Part shown: in pieces, positions 55,427 through 64,000 of the stretch
How positions within the stretch are numbered: the stretch's first letter is position 1
How the letters are laid out: every line of letters begins with the position of its first letter
Assembly: GCF_012027425.1 (NCBI RefSeq)
Contig: NZ_SNUE01000006.1
Location: 124,001-188,000 of the forward strand
Reading direction: 5' to 3'
DNA length: 64,000 bases
From: Thermococcus sp. MV5
GTDB taxonomy: Archaea > Methanobacteriota_B > Thermococci > Thermococcales > Thermococcaceae
Notes under the pieces: model-generated
What the model was told of the DNA's origin: nothing
What the model saw: the letters and a program-made list of their open reading frames with translations, nothing else
Database searches by the model: none
Program-made: the position numbers and the translations under genes

Positions 55427-56689
55427 TCACTTCTTAATCCATCCTCTGTCAAGCATGGCTTGGTAGACTCTTTGGACTGCAACGACGTATGCTGCATCTC
55501 TCATGTTGATGTTCTTCTCCTTGTGGGTGTTGTAAACGTCCCAGAATGCCTTGGTCATCTTCTTGTCAAGCTTTGCTCTTGTCTCTTCGACTGTCCAGTA
55601 GTCACCGGTTATGTTTTGTACCCACTCGAAGTAGCTAACTGTAACACCACCAGCGTTACAGAGGAAGTCTGGAATAACAAGTATACCCTTCTCGTAGAGA
55701 ATCTCATCGGCCTCTGGTGTGGTTGGACCATTTGCAAGCTCGGCAACGATCTTACCCTTGATGTTGTCAGCGTTTTTCTTAGTGATGACCTCTTCGATAG
55801 CTGATGGTGCAAGGACATCTACCTCAAGCTCGAGGAGCTCTTCGTTGGTTATGTTTGTTGCACCTGGGAAGTCTTTAACTGTACCGTTCTTCCTCTTCCA
55901 AGCAAGGACTTCATCAGCGTTAAGTCCATCTGGGTTATAGATACCACCCTTGCTGTCGCTAACGGCGACAACTTTCATTCCAAACTCTTCGCTCATGATC
56001 TTGGCCATGTAGTATCCAGCGTTACCATAACCTTGGATGGCTATGGTCTTGCCCTCAAGGGTGTCCCATCCAAGAGCCTTGGCGGCTTCTCTAACTGTGA
56101 AGGCAGCACCTCTTGCTGTAGCATCCATTCTTGCTACAATACCGCCAACGCTTGGTGGCTTACCTGTGATAATACCAAATGATGGGTCTTTTCTTCTTGA
56201 AATTGTTTCATACTCATCCATCATCCAAGCCATGATTTGTGGGTTAGTGTAAACGTCTGGAGCTGGAACATCAGTGTATGGGCTTATGACATCATAAATA
56301 GCCCTTATATATCCTCTAGCGAGTCTCTCCTTCTCCCTGTCACTCATTTCCTTTGGATTACAGATGACACCACCTTTACCTCCACCGTATGGGAGATCCA
56401 CAACCGCAGTCTTCCAAGTCATCCAAGCAGCCAAAGCTTTAACGGTGCTAAGTGTTTCTTCTGGGTGCCATCTAATACCACCCTTTGTCGGACCACGGGC
56501 CCAGTTGTATTGGACTCTAAACCCTGTGAAAACCTTCACAGAACCGTCGTCCATCTCAACTGGAATTGTTACCTCAACAATTTTTTGTGGCCTCTTTAAA
56601 AACTCAAGAGCCTCTTCACTTATGTCCATATATTGGGCAGCTCTCTCGAGCTGCTTAACAGCGATTTCAAATGGGTCTTGCTCAACCAT
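55427..56689 (-). CDS. gdhA: Glutamate dehydrogenase, NAD(P)-dependent
   Basis: A 420-residue hexameric dehydrogenase, the same length as the Pyrococcus and Thermococcus enzymes. Catalytic Lys105 lies in PYGGGKGG, substrate lysines Lys69 (PTKGGIR) and Lys93 (WKTAV) are present, and the Rossmann motif is [10 protein letters not shown]. It interconverts glutamate and 2-oxoglutarate plus ammonia and is one of the most abundant proteins in these cells. The start is ATG 56689 behind GGAGGGATG, two codons after another ATG. From memory the sequence is closest to the T. litoralis type. Confidence 0.97.
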   Translation of the reverse strand: MVEQDPFEIAVKQLERAAQYMDISEEALEFLKRPQKIVEVTIPVEMDDGSVKVFTGFRVQYNWARGPTKGGIRWHPEETLSTVKALAAWMTWKTAVVDLPYGGGKGGVICNPKEMSDREKERLARGYIRAIYDVISPYTDVPAPDVYTNPQIMAWMMDEYETISRRKDPSFGIITGKPPSVGGIVARMDATARGAAFTVREAAKALGWDTLEGKTIAIQGYGNAGYYMAKIMSEEFGMKVVAVSDSKGGIYNPDGLNADEVLAWKRKNGTVKDFPGATNITNEELLELEVDVLAPSAIEEVITKKNADNIKGKIVAELANGPTTPEADEILYEKGILVIPDFLCNAGGVTVSYFEWVQNITGDYWTVEETRAKLDKKMTKAFWDVYNTHKEKNINMRDAAYVVAVQRVYQAMLDRGWIKK

Positions 56690-56738
56690 GTTCATCCCTC
56701 CAAGTTAGGTGATTAGCGATACAGATTTGAGCAATAGC

Positions 56739-56750
56739 CTATATAAACTT
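56739..56750 (-). promoter_or_regulatory. gdhA TATA box and BRE
   Basis: On the minus strand CGAAAAGTTTATATAGG forms a near-ideal BRE-TATA. It predicts a transcript start at about 56715 and a leader of roughly 25 bases. The homologous Pyrococcus gdh promoter is a standard strong promoter for in vitro transcription. Confidence 0.8.
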
Positions 56751-56873
56751 TTCGATGAAAGTGCCTAGAGAACCGATATTTTTAAACAAAAGGTTGTGTA
56801 CATACATTTTCTTATAAATAAAAAACCTCTAAAAAAGTTTTTTAATAAAAAAGGTCTCAAAAGCCTTTTTTAA

Positions 56874-56909
56874 CATACATCAATGCATAAAAAAGGGTAT
56901 TGATGTATG
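56874..56909. repeat. Perfect 11-bp inverted repeat in the gdhA-NSS intergenic region
   Basis: CATACATCAAT (56874-56884) and ATTGATGTATG (56899-56909) are exact reverse complements with a 14-base loop containing an A6/T6 run. It lies 40 bases beyond the 3' end of the minus-strand C/D sRNA and before long T tracts on that strand, so it may end that transcript; an operator role is also possible. Confidence 0.6.
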
Positions 56910-56948
56910 GAAAGTTTTAAATTTGCCAAATAGTTTCAATGCAGCAAT

Positions 56949-57006
56949 ACCCTCAGCGAGAAGTCGGTCATCACATCTCAGCTCACTCTTGTTCCAATCA
57001 TCGGGT
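56949..57006 (-). ncRNA. C/D box guide sRNA
   Basis: On the minus strand: stem ACCC (57006-57003), a degenerate C box GATGATT, guide to D' CTGA (56981-56978), spacer GAT, perfect C' GTGATGA (56974-56968), an 11-nt guide CCGACTTCTCG, D box CTGA (56956-56953) and closing GGGT (56952-56949). A TATA-like TTTAAATTTAAAAGG at about 57034-57048 is correctly placed. The D guide is complementary to GAGAAGUCG of the archaeal 16S decoding region near position 1492 (recalled sequence). The C box is weaker than in the other two sRNAs of the window. Confidence 0.7.
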
Positions 57007-57203
57007 CATTGTATGTTTCCACTTTAGACCTTTTAAATTTAAAGCCCATTTAAATCATTATGGATATATTTCAGAATATTGAAATTTTTTGACTATTATC
57101 CAGAAAATTATTTTACACTTATTTCCGCTATTATCACTTTGACAAACACAAAAAGCCTGGTTTTAAGTCCTTGTAAATCGTCTTTTGTCGAAATCAGGTG
57201 AGA

Positions 57204-57220
57204 GAAAAGTTTATTAATAC
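57204..57220 (+). promoter_or_regulatory. BRE-TATA of the NSS transporter gene
   Basis: GAAAAGTTTATTAATAC is a good BRE-TATA and predicts transcription from about 57240, leaving a leader of about 55 bases. The leader contains a small GCCG/CGGC stem (57241-57260). The stretch 57060-57200 between it and the sRNA holds no recognised element. Confidence 0.6.
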
Positions 57221-57296
57221 ACAAAAACATAGACAAAATTGCCGGTATTTGTACATCGGCACAACTTTTCATACAATGCTATACGAGGTGAAATAG

Positions 57297-58862
57297 ATGG
57301 AGCAAAGGGATAGGTGGGCAACCAAGATTGGTTTGATCTTAGCTATGGCAGGAAACGCAATAGGTCTTGGAAACTTCTGGAGATTCCCATACCAAGCTGC
57401 CAAGAACGGTGGCGGTGCATTCATGATACCATATTTCGTGGCATTGTTCCTCCTCGGAATACCCATCATGTGGGTAGAATGGGTCGAAGGTAGGTACGGA
57501 GGAAAGTATGGCCACGGTACACTTGGGCCAACGTTCTATTTGATGTCAAGAGAAAGCTTAAAACCAAGAACCGCACTTATTTTTGGTATCCTTGGTGGTA
57601 TGCTCGCGTTTTCAGTTACAACATTACTCAACAGTTATTATCTCCACATCATAGGATGGTCAGCCGCTTACACATACTTTAGTGCAACTGGAGCATACTT
57701 TGGACAGGATTCCATACAGTTCTTAATTGGATACTTAACTAACACTGGCCAAGTTCTATTATTCTGGGGCATCTCAGTTATACTGTTAGGAATTGCAGTA
57801 GGGCAGGGTGTCAGTAAAGGTATTGAAAGATGGGTTAAAGTTATGATGCCCATTTTATACATTGCAGCTATCTTATTAGTGCTTAGGTCATTAACCCTTG
57901 GTTCTCCAGTAAAACCAGAATGGAGCTCAATTAAGGGTTTTGAGTTCCTTTGGGAGCCAAGGTTTGGTGAAGTAACATGGCAATCTGCACTAGCTGCTGC
58001 TGGGCAGATATTCTTCACCCTCTCACTTGGTATGGGTATCATACAGAACTATGCATCATATCTCGGTCCAGAAGACGATGTAGCACTTTCAGGTTTAGCA
58101 ACAGTTTCACTCAACGAGTTTGCTGAAGTTATTCTTGGTGGTTCAATTGCTATACCAATAGCCTTTGCTTACCTTGGTGAAGAGGGAATAGCAGGTGGTG
58201 TTGGTCTAGCATATATTGCACTGCCAAACGTCTTCATGAACATGCCTGCCGGTCAACTCTTCGGTGCAATATGGTTCCTATTGCTTTGGTTTGCTGGTTT
58301 CACATCCGCTATAGCAATGTACAACTATCTCGTAGCCCTCCTTGAAGAAGACCTCAAGATAAGTAGAAAAACAGGTGCAGTATTTGTGTTCATACTCTAC
58401 CTGATCCTCGGACTCCCAGTTGCATTAGACCCAACAGCAGCAAGCTTGGATCTATACTACCTAACTGAGCTTGACTTGTGGGTAGGATCATACCTATTGG
58501 TGGTACTTGGTCTCCTTGACATCATAGTTGCCGTATGGCTCTTCAAGCCAGAGAACTTCTGGGAAGAACTCCACAAGGGTGCATATATCAAGGTTCCAGA
58601 GTGGGTTATGATACTAATCAAGTACATAGCTCCAGTCTACACCGCAATACTCTTGATTTTCACAACCAAAGATTACATATCAAGTGGATTCTTCAAGGCA
58701 GTACCCAGCTACGTTGCCAAGCCAGAGTTTGCCAAGTGGGTCTGGGGAGCCAGAGGAATGATGCTAGTAATCCTTATCATCGGTGCCATCGAAGCTTACA
58801 TGGCAATCAAGAAGAAGTACGGCGAAGAATTAGCAAAGAACGAGGTAATAATAAAGCTCTGA
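57297..58862 (+). CDS. Sodium:neurotransmitter symporter family (NSS) amino acid transporter
   Basis: A 521-residue sodium-coupled carrier with about twelve helices. The NSS signature is at the N terminus: GLILAMAGNAIGLGNFWRFP then NGGGAFMIPYF, the unwound helix 1 that binds sodium and substrate. Prokaryotic relatives (LeuT, MetP, TnaT) import amino acids. GAGGTGAAA precedes ATG 57297. It is followed after 11 bases by a tiny MetS-like subunit gene. The neighbourhood of gdhA and a PII-like gene suggests amino acid nutrition. Confidence 0.93.
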   Translation: MEQRDRWATKIGLILAMAGNAIGLGNFWRFPYQAAKNGGGAFMIPYFVALFLLGIPIMWVEWVEGRYGGKYGHGTLGPTFYLMSRESLKPRTALIFGILGGMLAFSVTTLLNSYYLHIIGWSAAYTYFSATGAYFGQDSIQFLIGYLTNTGQVLLFWGISVILLGIAVGQGVSKGIERWVKVMMPILYIAAILLVLRSLTLGSPVKPEWSSIKGFEFLWEPRFGEVTWQSALAAAGQIFFTLSLGMGIIQNYASYLGPEDDVALSGLATVSLNEFAEVILGGSIAIPIAFAYLGEEGIAGGVGLAYIALPNVFMNMPAGQLFGAIWFLLLWFAGFTSAIAMYNYLVALLEEDLKISRKTGAVFVFILYLILGLPVALDPTAASLDLYYLTELDLWVGSYLLVVLGLLDIIVAVWLFKPENFWEELHKGAYIKVPEWVMILIKYIAPVYTAILLIFTTKDYISSGFFKAVPSYVAKPEFAKWVWGARGMMLVILIIGAIEAYMAIKKKYGEELAKNEVIIKL

Positions 58863-58873
58863 GGTGATAAAAG

Positions 58874-58978
58874 ATGAAAACAAGTGCTTTAGCATTTATG
58901 GGCTTTGCATGGGGAGTAATACTAGTTTGGATGTACCTAGCAGTGAGCAAATTGCTTAAGGCTGAGAAAAAAGCTTAA
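58874..58978 (+). CDS. MetS-like small subunit of NSS transporter (34 aa)
   Basis: A 34-residue protein: one membrane helix (ALAFMGFAWGVILVWMYLAV) with a short basic C-terminal tail (KLLKAEKKA). GGTGAT lies six bases before ATG 58874, 11 bases after the NSS stop. It matches the layout of MetS, the small membrane protein that works with the MetP-type NSS methionine transporter in actinobacteria. The gene is too short for ordinary ORF lists. The call rests on position, size and topology. Confidence 0.75.
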   Translation: MKTSALAFMGFAWGVILVWMYLAVSKLLKAEKKA

Positions 58979-59018
58979 ATCCCTTCTCTCTTCTTTTAAT
59001 ATTTAGGAGGTGTCATTT

Positions 59019-59747
59019 ATGAAAAGTCCAGAACTTCTTAGAGAAACTGCAAATGTTTTGGAAGAAATCGAAGAAAAGATAAAGAAGTTAACGTCCCTCT
59101 CACCTAGGAAAAAACAGAACGCATTAAATAAAATACAGGAAGCAAAGGAAAACTTTAGAAAAATGGCAGGTGAGGTTGTTATTGATAATGAGGAGCTTGC
59201 AGAGTTTTTCTTAAAGCGTGCTGTGAGGTTAAAGAACGCTACAAATAACAAAAGCATAGAAAAGCTGGGAGAAAAAGAATATATGAAAGATGTAGAGGCA
59301 ATGCTCAGATATTCTAGGGCAATACCCTACGATTTTGCGGGGTATATGAAATATGTGAACCGAGCTTATAAGGCATATGTTTGGGGGATGATAAGTTTCT
59401 TCGTTGTCACGGCATTTCTGCCTGTGGAATTCAAGATAACCTCTCTAATACTGCTCATCCCAATATTACTCTCCTTACTGAGCTTAAGAAAGAGAGGTCA
59501 TACTGGTCTCATGCTTGCATTTGCCGCTCTTCCAATACCTATGATAACTGGAGCACTTGCTGTGAGAGCGTATTTGGATGTTTTCATAAGCCCTACTGGT
59601 CTACAAGAAGCTGCTCAAGGTTTAGGCGTCTCCCCAAGTACTGCCCAAGTTATAGCAGGAGCTATGATACTCTTTGGAATAGCTGAATTAATGCTCCTGA
59701 GTTATGCACTCTATATGTTTTACAAGCACAGGCACGCATTTCTCTAG
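59019..59747 (+). CDS. Membrane protein with N-terminal helical domain
   Basis: A 242-residue protein. The first 110 residues are charged and helical (LEEIEEKIKKLTSLSPRKKQ), probably cytoplasmic. Then come four to five hydrophobic helices, with a loop of small residues (FISPTGLQEAAQGLGVSPST). ATG 59019 follows GGAGGTG; the GTG at 59010 is part of that site. It may be cotranscribed with the NSS transporter. Its 3' end overlaps the convergent PII-like gene by four bases. No family recognised. Confidence 0.7.
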   Translation: MKSPELLRETANVLEEIEEKIKKLTSLSPRKKQNALNKIQEAKENFRKMAGEVVIDNEELAEFFLKRAVRLKNATNNKSIEKLGEKEYMKDVEAMLRYSRAIPYDFAGYMKYVNRAYKAYVWGMISFFVVTAFLPVEFKITSLILLIPILLSLLSLRKRGHTGLMLAFAALPIPMITGALAVRAYLDVFISPTGLQEAAQGLGVSPSTAQVIAGAMILFGIAELMLLSYALYMFYKHRHAFL

Positions 59748-60061
59748 TAAAGTGCTTCGTTTCCTTTTTCTCCTGTTCTTACCCTTATCGCTTCATAAAC
59801 AGGCAAAACAAATATTTTTCCATCTCCTGGGATTCCTCTTCTTGCGTTTTGAACTATTGTATCAACAACCCTCTCTACGTCTTCATCCTTAGCAACTATT
59901 TCAATCTTAATTTTGGGCATCAATTCGTATGGGGGAATTCCCCCCTGAACTCCTCTCCCTTTGACAGGATAAGTTGTCATGGGTATTATACCTATCTGTT
60001 TCAGAGCTTTTTGAACTCTATCAAAATCCTCTTCCCTTACAATAGCTTCAATTTTTTTCAT
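59744..60061 (-). CDS. PII-like nitrogen regulatory protein with shortened T-loop
   Basis: A 105-residue protein of the GlnB/GlnK fold. The N terminus MKKIEAIVRE, the B-loop GIPGDGKIFV and the C-terminal AIRVRTGEKGNEAL are classical PII. The T-loop between GRGVQGG (35-41) and the strand KIEIV is about seven residues shorter than usual and lacks the Tyr-Arg-Gly and Tyr51 modification region. No amtB or glnA is adjacent. It may bind 2-oxoglutarate and ATP but interact with an unusual target. ATG 60061 follows GGTGAACG. Confidence 0.82.
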   Translation of the reverse strand: MKKIEAIVREEDFDRVQKALKQIGIIPMTTYPVKGRGVQGGIPPYELMPKIKIEIVAKDEDVERVVDTIVQNARRGIPGDGKIFVLPVYEAIRVRTGEKGNEALY

Positions 60062-60112
60062 AACGTTCACCAGATATAATAGGACAGAAGAGAAAATAAA
60101 CTTTTCCAAAAA

Positions 60113-62071
60113 TTAAAGATATTTCAAGGCCCTTTCAAGTCTTTTCTTTGGAATTCTTGTTTCTTTGGCAAGTTTTGCCAAATCTGCTTTTCTAAGATCT
60201 TCGACATTCCTAATCCCTGCTTTTTTGAGTTTTTCAACTGTTTTTGGACCTATCCCTTTTATTGCCAAAAGCTTCTTTTCGAAGTCCTCTTCCTCCTTTC
60301 TCCTCTTTTTAAGTTCAAGCTGCTGTTTGGCTTTGCTGGATTCCCACACTTTGTCCAAATTCTGAGCACTCGCAACACTTATGCGTTCCCCTTTTTCTCT
60401 CTTTTCCACCAGAACCTTTGGGGGTTCTATATACTCAGGAACAGTTGGGGGTTCTTCACTACCATAAACCTCAATATCTATGAGGTTAAATGGATTGTCA
60501 ATCTCCTCTATTTTTTCTAGGAATTCTTTCTCTTTAAATTCGTTTCTCATAAAATACTCTTCTAAGGCGTTTGCCAAGCGATGGAAGTGGTTTACATGCT
60601 CCAAAAGGCGTCTCTTTCCATATTCCTTGGCCTGACCGGTAGTTATGAGAAACGGCCAATCACTGCTCTCAATAAGCAACAACTCTCTTCCCAGCTGTTT
60701 CAAAACCCTATCTCCAAATTCGTCCTCATGGAGATACTTACTTGCTAAAGCAACCATTCTCCTTTCTGCAAGATGTATATGCTCCCACATCCACTCTACC
60801 TCTGGATTCCACCATGTGTAATGAGTTCCATACATACCCCATGAACCCTCTGGGAGTTCAATTTCGTATCTTTCCCCTTGATAATTTTTGAGAAACTTTG
60901 ATATTGTTGTTGTCTCTATATCTTCATCGGCCATGAGCTCGAGTACTCTTCCAAGCCATTTGACGCCTTCAAACCACCAATGACCAAATAGTTCTGTATC
61001 GTAAGGGGCAACAACTATCCCCTTTCCTCCATATTCTTTCTCGTATCCTTCCAAGAGAGATTTAACAAGGGCCACAAAATGTCTTGCATGCTCTTCAACT
61101 CTTTCTAAAGCTTTTTCAGGGACATAGGGCTCTTTGCCTCCCAGATCTATATTTTTGGATGTAACTCTCCAGTACTGCCCGCCACTTTCCTCAGCTTTTT
61201 TATGAAACTCCCTATACCAGAAATCTCCGGGGTATCCTATGTCAGCACTCCATACTTGAAGTCCAGTTTCTCGGTTCCTTGGAAATACTGCTATGTCTGT
61301 GTCTTTTATGAAATACGGCCTGAGTGTGGATTTCTTGGTCTTCGCTGGAAGTATCTGTCCATAACCAAAACTTGCCGGGCTTTCATCTATCAAATGGCTT
61401 TCGACAAAGAAAAACTCTAATCCATATTTCTCCAAAAACTTTTCTATCCCTTTTCTCCACACAACTTCGCCGCTGCTTGGACTTTGCCATAGGCCTTCCG
61501 GTCTGTAGGCACACTCCGGAAGCCAGATTCCCCTTGGCTTTACCCCAAAATGCTTTTCGTAGGTAAGGACACCCGTGGCAATCTGTCCTTCGATAGCTTC
61601 ATCTCTCTCAATGAGAGGGAGGTATCCATGGGTTGCCCCGGATGTTATTATTTCTATATACCCTTCACCTTGAAGTTTCTTAAGAACATTTAGTATATTT
61701 CCATCTATTCTTTTCCAGTACGTGTAAACTTTGGTGAAATACTCGAGCATATAAGAGATTGCTTGCATAAGATCCTTATCTTTGTATTTCTCTAAATCCT
61801 CTCGCATGGCTTTAAGTTTTCTCTCCATGTACTCTTCAAAGCTCCTCTTCATATATTCATCTGCAAGTTGCTCAGCTAAGATGGGCGTGATCCCTATCAC
61901 TAAATGGAAATTCACCCCTTTTTTCTGGAGCCTCTCAAATTCCATTAAAAGAGGGATGTAAGTTTCTGCTATCGCTTCAAAGACCCATTCCTCGCCAAAC
62001 GGCCATTTATCGTGCTTTCTTACATAGGGAATGTGGGTATGTAACACAAATGTAAAATATCCTCTAGTCAT
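60113..62071 (-). CDS. GH57 1,4-alpha-glucan branching enzyme with helix-hairpin-helix tail
   Basis: A 652-residue GH57 enzyme like the characterised T. kodakarensis branching enzyme. It begins GYFTFVLHTHIPYVRKH; the nucleophile is Glu186 in WLPECAYRP and the acid/base Asp358 in APYDTELFGHWW. After the catalytic barrel and helical C domain, residues about 595-652 form helix-hairpin-helix motifs (LLAIKGIGPKTVEKLKKAGI, LAKETRIPKKRLERAL) dispensable for catalysis in the relative. It makes alpha-1,6 branches in glycogen. GAGGTGG precedes ATG 62071. No other glycogen genes are adjacent. Confidence 0.94.
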   Translation of the reverse strand: MTRGYFTFVLHTHIPYVRKHDKWPFGEEWVFEAIAETYIPLLMEFERLQKKGVNFHLVIGITPILAEQLADEYMKRSFEEYMERKLKAMREDLEKYKDKDLMQAISYMLEYFTKVYTYWKRIDGNILNVLKKLQGEGYIEIITSGATHGYLPLIERDEAIEGQIATGVLTYEKHFGVKPRGIWLPECAYRPEGLWQSPSSGEVVWRKGIEKFLEKYGLEFFFVESHLIDESPASFGYGQILPAKTKKSTLRPYFIKDTDIAVFPRNRETGLQVWSADIGYPGDFWYREFHKKAEESGGQYWRVTSKNIDLGGKEPYVPEKALERVEEHARHFVALVKSLLEGYEKEYGGKGIVVAPYDTELFGHWWFEGVKWLGRVLELMADEDIETTTISKFLKNYQGERYEIELPEGSWGMYGTHYTWWNPEVEWMWEHIHLAERRMVALASKYLHEDEFGDRVLKQLGRELLLIESSDWPFLITTGQAKEYGKRRLLEHVNHFHRLANALEEYFMRNEFKEKEFLEKIEEIDNPFNLIDIEVYGSEEPPTVPEYIEPPKVLVEKREKGERISVASAQNLDKVWESSKAKQQLELKKRRKEEEDFEKKLLAIKGIGPKTVEKLKKAGIRNVEDLRKADLAKLAKETRIPKKRLERALKYL

Positions 62072-62216
62072 GAAATACCACCTCTATGCTGTAATTTTGT
62101 AGAACTTTATTGACTTTTGAGTATTTAACGATTTCGGAATGGAAATGCCTTTTATACTCCAAAAATGGTTTATGGTGGTGAAATAGTTCTCGCTTAATTT
62201 TCATCTTTTGGGATAA

Positions 62217-62660
<444 letters not shown>

Positions 62661-62693
62661 ATACATTTATAGTCTTTTTGTATAGGTGAGAAC

Positions 62694-62915
62694 ATGAGCG
62701 AAGAAAAACCCCTCCTACTTGACAAGACACTTGAGAAATGGAAAGGAAAAAGAGTTGCTCTTGCAGTTAGTGGAGACCACTCTTTCACCGGAACTCTGGA
62801 AGAATTTGATGAAGAAGTCATTGTGCTTGAAAACGTTGCAGATGTTGTTGGGAATAGAGGAAAATCCTTAATAGTTAAGATAGATGATATCAACTGGATA
62901 ATGCTTCTAGAGTGA
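62694..62915 (+). CDS. LSm (Sm-like archaeal) protein
   Basis: A 73-residue Sm-fold protein. The Sm1 motif spans LEKWKGKRVALAVSGDHSFTG with TLEEFDEEVIVLENV, and Sm2 is the SLIVKIDDINWIMLLE region. Archaeal Sm proteins form heptameric rings that bind U-rich RNA. This one lacks the Lys-Gly Sm2 consensus, so it is a divergent member. AGGTGAGA precedes ATG 62694. It is followed closely by mobB, with the stop inside the ribosome binding region. Confidence 0.8.
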   Translation: MSEEKPLLLDKTLEKWKGKRVALAVSGDHSFTGTLEEFDEEVIVLENVADVVGNRGKSLIVKIDDINWIMLLE

Positions 62916-62920
62916 TTAAA

Positions 62921-63658
62921 ATGAAGGCCATAGCTTTTGTAGGTTTTAAAAAGAGTGGAAAGACCTCCGCATTAGAAAAAGTTGCAAATGAACTCAAGAA
63001 CAGAGGATACAAAATAGCAATAGCCAAGAGCATGCATACTAATTTTGATAACAAGAACACAGACACATGGAAATTCAAACAGATAGCAGATTATGTTATT
63101 GTTAGGGCCCAGGAAACTGACGCTTTACTTTTTGAGGCCAAAGATATAAATGCATTATTTTCAATAATTCCCGAAGTGGATTTCCTTCTTCTTGAGGGAT
63201 TTAAAACAGCAAGACACATGCCAAAAATAATATGTGCAAAAAGTGAAGAAGAGGTAGATGCCCTCAATGACGATCTAGCAATTGCAATTAGTGGAATTAT
63301 AGCAAATAACAGGATACATCAAATAAAAGGATTACCTGTGATAAATGCTCTTGAAAACCCCGAGAAACTGGCCGATTTAATCGAAGAAAAAGCATTTATG
63401 TTGCCAAACCTTGATTGTAGAATGTGTGGTCTCACTTGCTATGAAATGTCAAAATCAATTATCAGAGGAGAAAAAAGCATCAAAGACTGTGTCGTCATAA
63501 GCTCAAAGCCCCAAGTAGTTGTGAAAGTTGATGGAAAAGAGCTCCCAATGAAAGATTGGGTTCAAGAGTTAGTAAAAAAGACCATTGAAGGTATGCTCTC
63601 AGCTATGAAAGGGTATAAAGAAGGACGAAAAATTGAGATTATAATAACTAACAAGTGA
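62921..63658 (+). CDS. mobB: MobB: molybdopterin-guanine dinucleotide synthesis accessory GTPase
   Basis: A 245-residue P-loop protein. Walker A is GFKKSGKTSA near the N terminus, and the family stretch THTHFD-like MHTNFDNKNTDTWKFK and LLLEGFKT follow. Residues about 165-190 carry a Cys cluster (CRMCGLTCYEMSK then DC) that may hold an iron-sulfur cluster, as in some archaeal MobB forms. It aids nucleotide addition to molybdo- or tungstopterin, which fits the tungsten enzymes of Thermococcales. ATG 62921 is preceded by GAGTGATTAAA. Confidence 0.88.
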   Translation: MKAIAFVGFKKSGKTSALEKVANELKNRGYKIAIAKSMHTNFDNKNTDTWKFKQIADYVIVRAQETDALLFEAKDINALFSIIPEVDFLLLEGFKTARHMPKIICAKSEEEVDALNDDLAIAISGIIANNRIHQIKGLPVINALENPEKLADLIEEKAFMLPNLDCRMCGLTCYEMSKSIIRGEKSIKDCVVISSKPQVVVKVDGKELPMKDWVQELVKKTIEGMLSAMKGYKEGRKIEIIITNK

Positions 63659-63659
63659 C

Positions 63660-64000
63660 TCAATCAAGGATTACCACTCCAATCTCTTTGATTTCTCCAT
63701 TCTTTAAGATAAATGCCCCGTAAGTTCCAAGAGTGCTGACTATTAACCATACATTTCTCCACAAATTCATTCCTTTTAGATCCTTGCCGGAGGGATAATG
63801 GGGAGAATTAATATGAGAATGGAAAATTCCAATTATCTCTAACCCTTCCTTTTCAGCTATTTGAAAAACTTCTAAAGTTTCCAATGGATCCACTTCAAAT
63901 TCTATTGGGGAATCTAACTTATTTTTCGTGAAAACTATTTCCTCTACGAAAAATCTATCTTCGCGTTCTTGTCCGAGTAAAAAACCGCATATTTCAACTT
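63660..64000 (-). CDS. JAMM/MPN metalloprotease-like protein, 5' end beyond window
   Basis: The frame is open from the stop at 63660-63662 to the right edge, so the N terminus is missing; a GTG at 63893 is internal. The JAMM motif is complete: Glu in VEICGFLLG, then HSH, seven residues, Ser and Asp in PSGKD. Archaeal JAMM proteases remove ubiquitin-like SAMP proteins or act on sulfur carriers. Proximity to mobB, a pterin cofactor gene, fits a role with sulfur-carrier proteins, but this is inference. Confidence 0.85.
   Translation of the reverse strand, partial: VEICGFLLGQEREDRFFVEEIVFTKNKLDSPIEFEVDPLETLEVFQIAEKEGLEIIGIFHSHINSPHYPSGKDLKGMNLWRNVWLIVSTLGTYGAFILKNGEIKEIGVVILD

Noticed and set aside
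56933..56952. GTTTCAATGCAGCAATACC resembles the start of thermococcal CRISPR repeats
   Set aside because: Single copy, only the first eight bases match, and the adjacent sequence is better explained as a C/D box sRNA. No CRISPR array or cas gene is seen in the window.

Overview
The window looks like a chromosome segment of a low-G+C member of the Thermococcales (Thermococcus/Pyrococcus). The evidence is a glutamate dehydrogenase that from memory resembles that of T. litoralis and relatives, a GH57 branching enzyme with a C-terminal helix-hairpin-helix tail, an ADP-forming acyl-CoA synthetase beta subunit, topoisomerase VI, aTrm56, archaetidylinositol-phosphate synthase, TATA/BRE promoters, GGTGA-type ribosome binding sites and C/D box guide RNAs. 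Species assignment is inference.

Layout. 1-9.5 kb: phosphate permease plus PhoU-like regulator, a stand-alone RAM protein, an atypical kinase, an S9 acyl-peptidase, MptE (pterin synthesis), a Mut7-C RNase and a PhnP-like hydrolase; a secreted protein and a nitroreductase here are frameshifted. 9.6-16.6 kb: a dual-specificity phosphatase, secreted and membrane proteins of unknown function, threonine synthase, ureohydrolase and a tRNA-binding protein. 16.7-30.8 kb is accessory in character: an orphan DppB/DppC permease pair (DppB has an in-frame TAG), nitrilase, carotenoid-type membrane protein, three methyltransferases, two GNATs, an MFS transporter and several broken genes, with patches that look richer in G+C. 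30.8-43.3 kb: NMN adenylyltransferase, SAM hydrolase, aTrm56-AIPS pair, HAD phosphatases, ASCH proteins, a type IV pilin with its peptidase, Pcm and a PAPS-reductase-like fusion. 43.5-54 kb: tRNA-Lys, AcdB, MptA and the chain eIF1A-RIO1-KH-Top6B-Top6A-DUF530-DUF1699-DUF4129. 54-64 kb: gdhA, an NSS transporter with a tiny MetS-like subunit, a PII-like protein, the branching enzyme, an IS605 remnant, LSm, MobB and a partial JAMM protease.

Features that ORF calling would miss: three C/D box sRNAs (34914-34975 +, 38496-38550 +, 56949-57006 -), a 55-aa class III signal-peptide pilin, a 34-aa MetS-like subunit, a RAM-domain gene whose expected start codon is ATC, and several perfect palindromes in promoters, including two tandem 16-bp boxes ahead of an ArsR-like gene. 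Many genes are broken by single-base changes. In two of them TAG stands where Trp is expected, so either recent decay or sequence error has to be considered.
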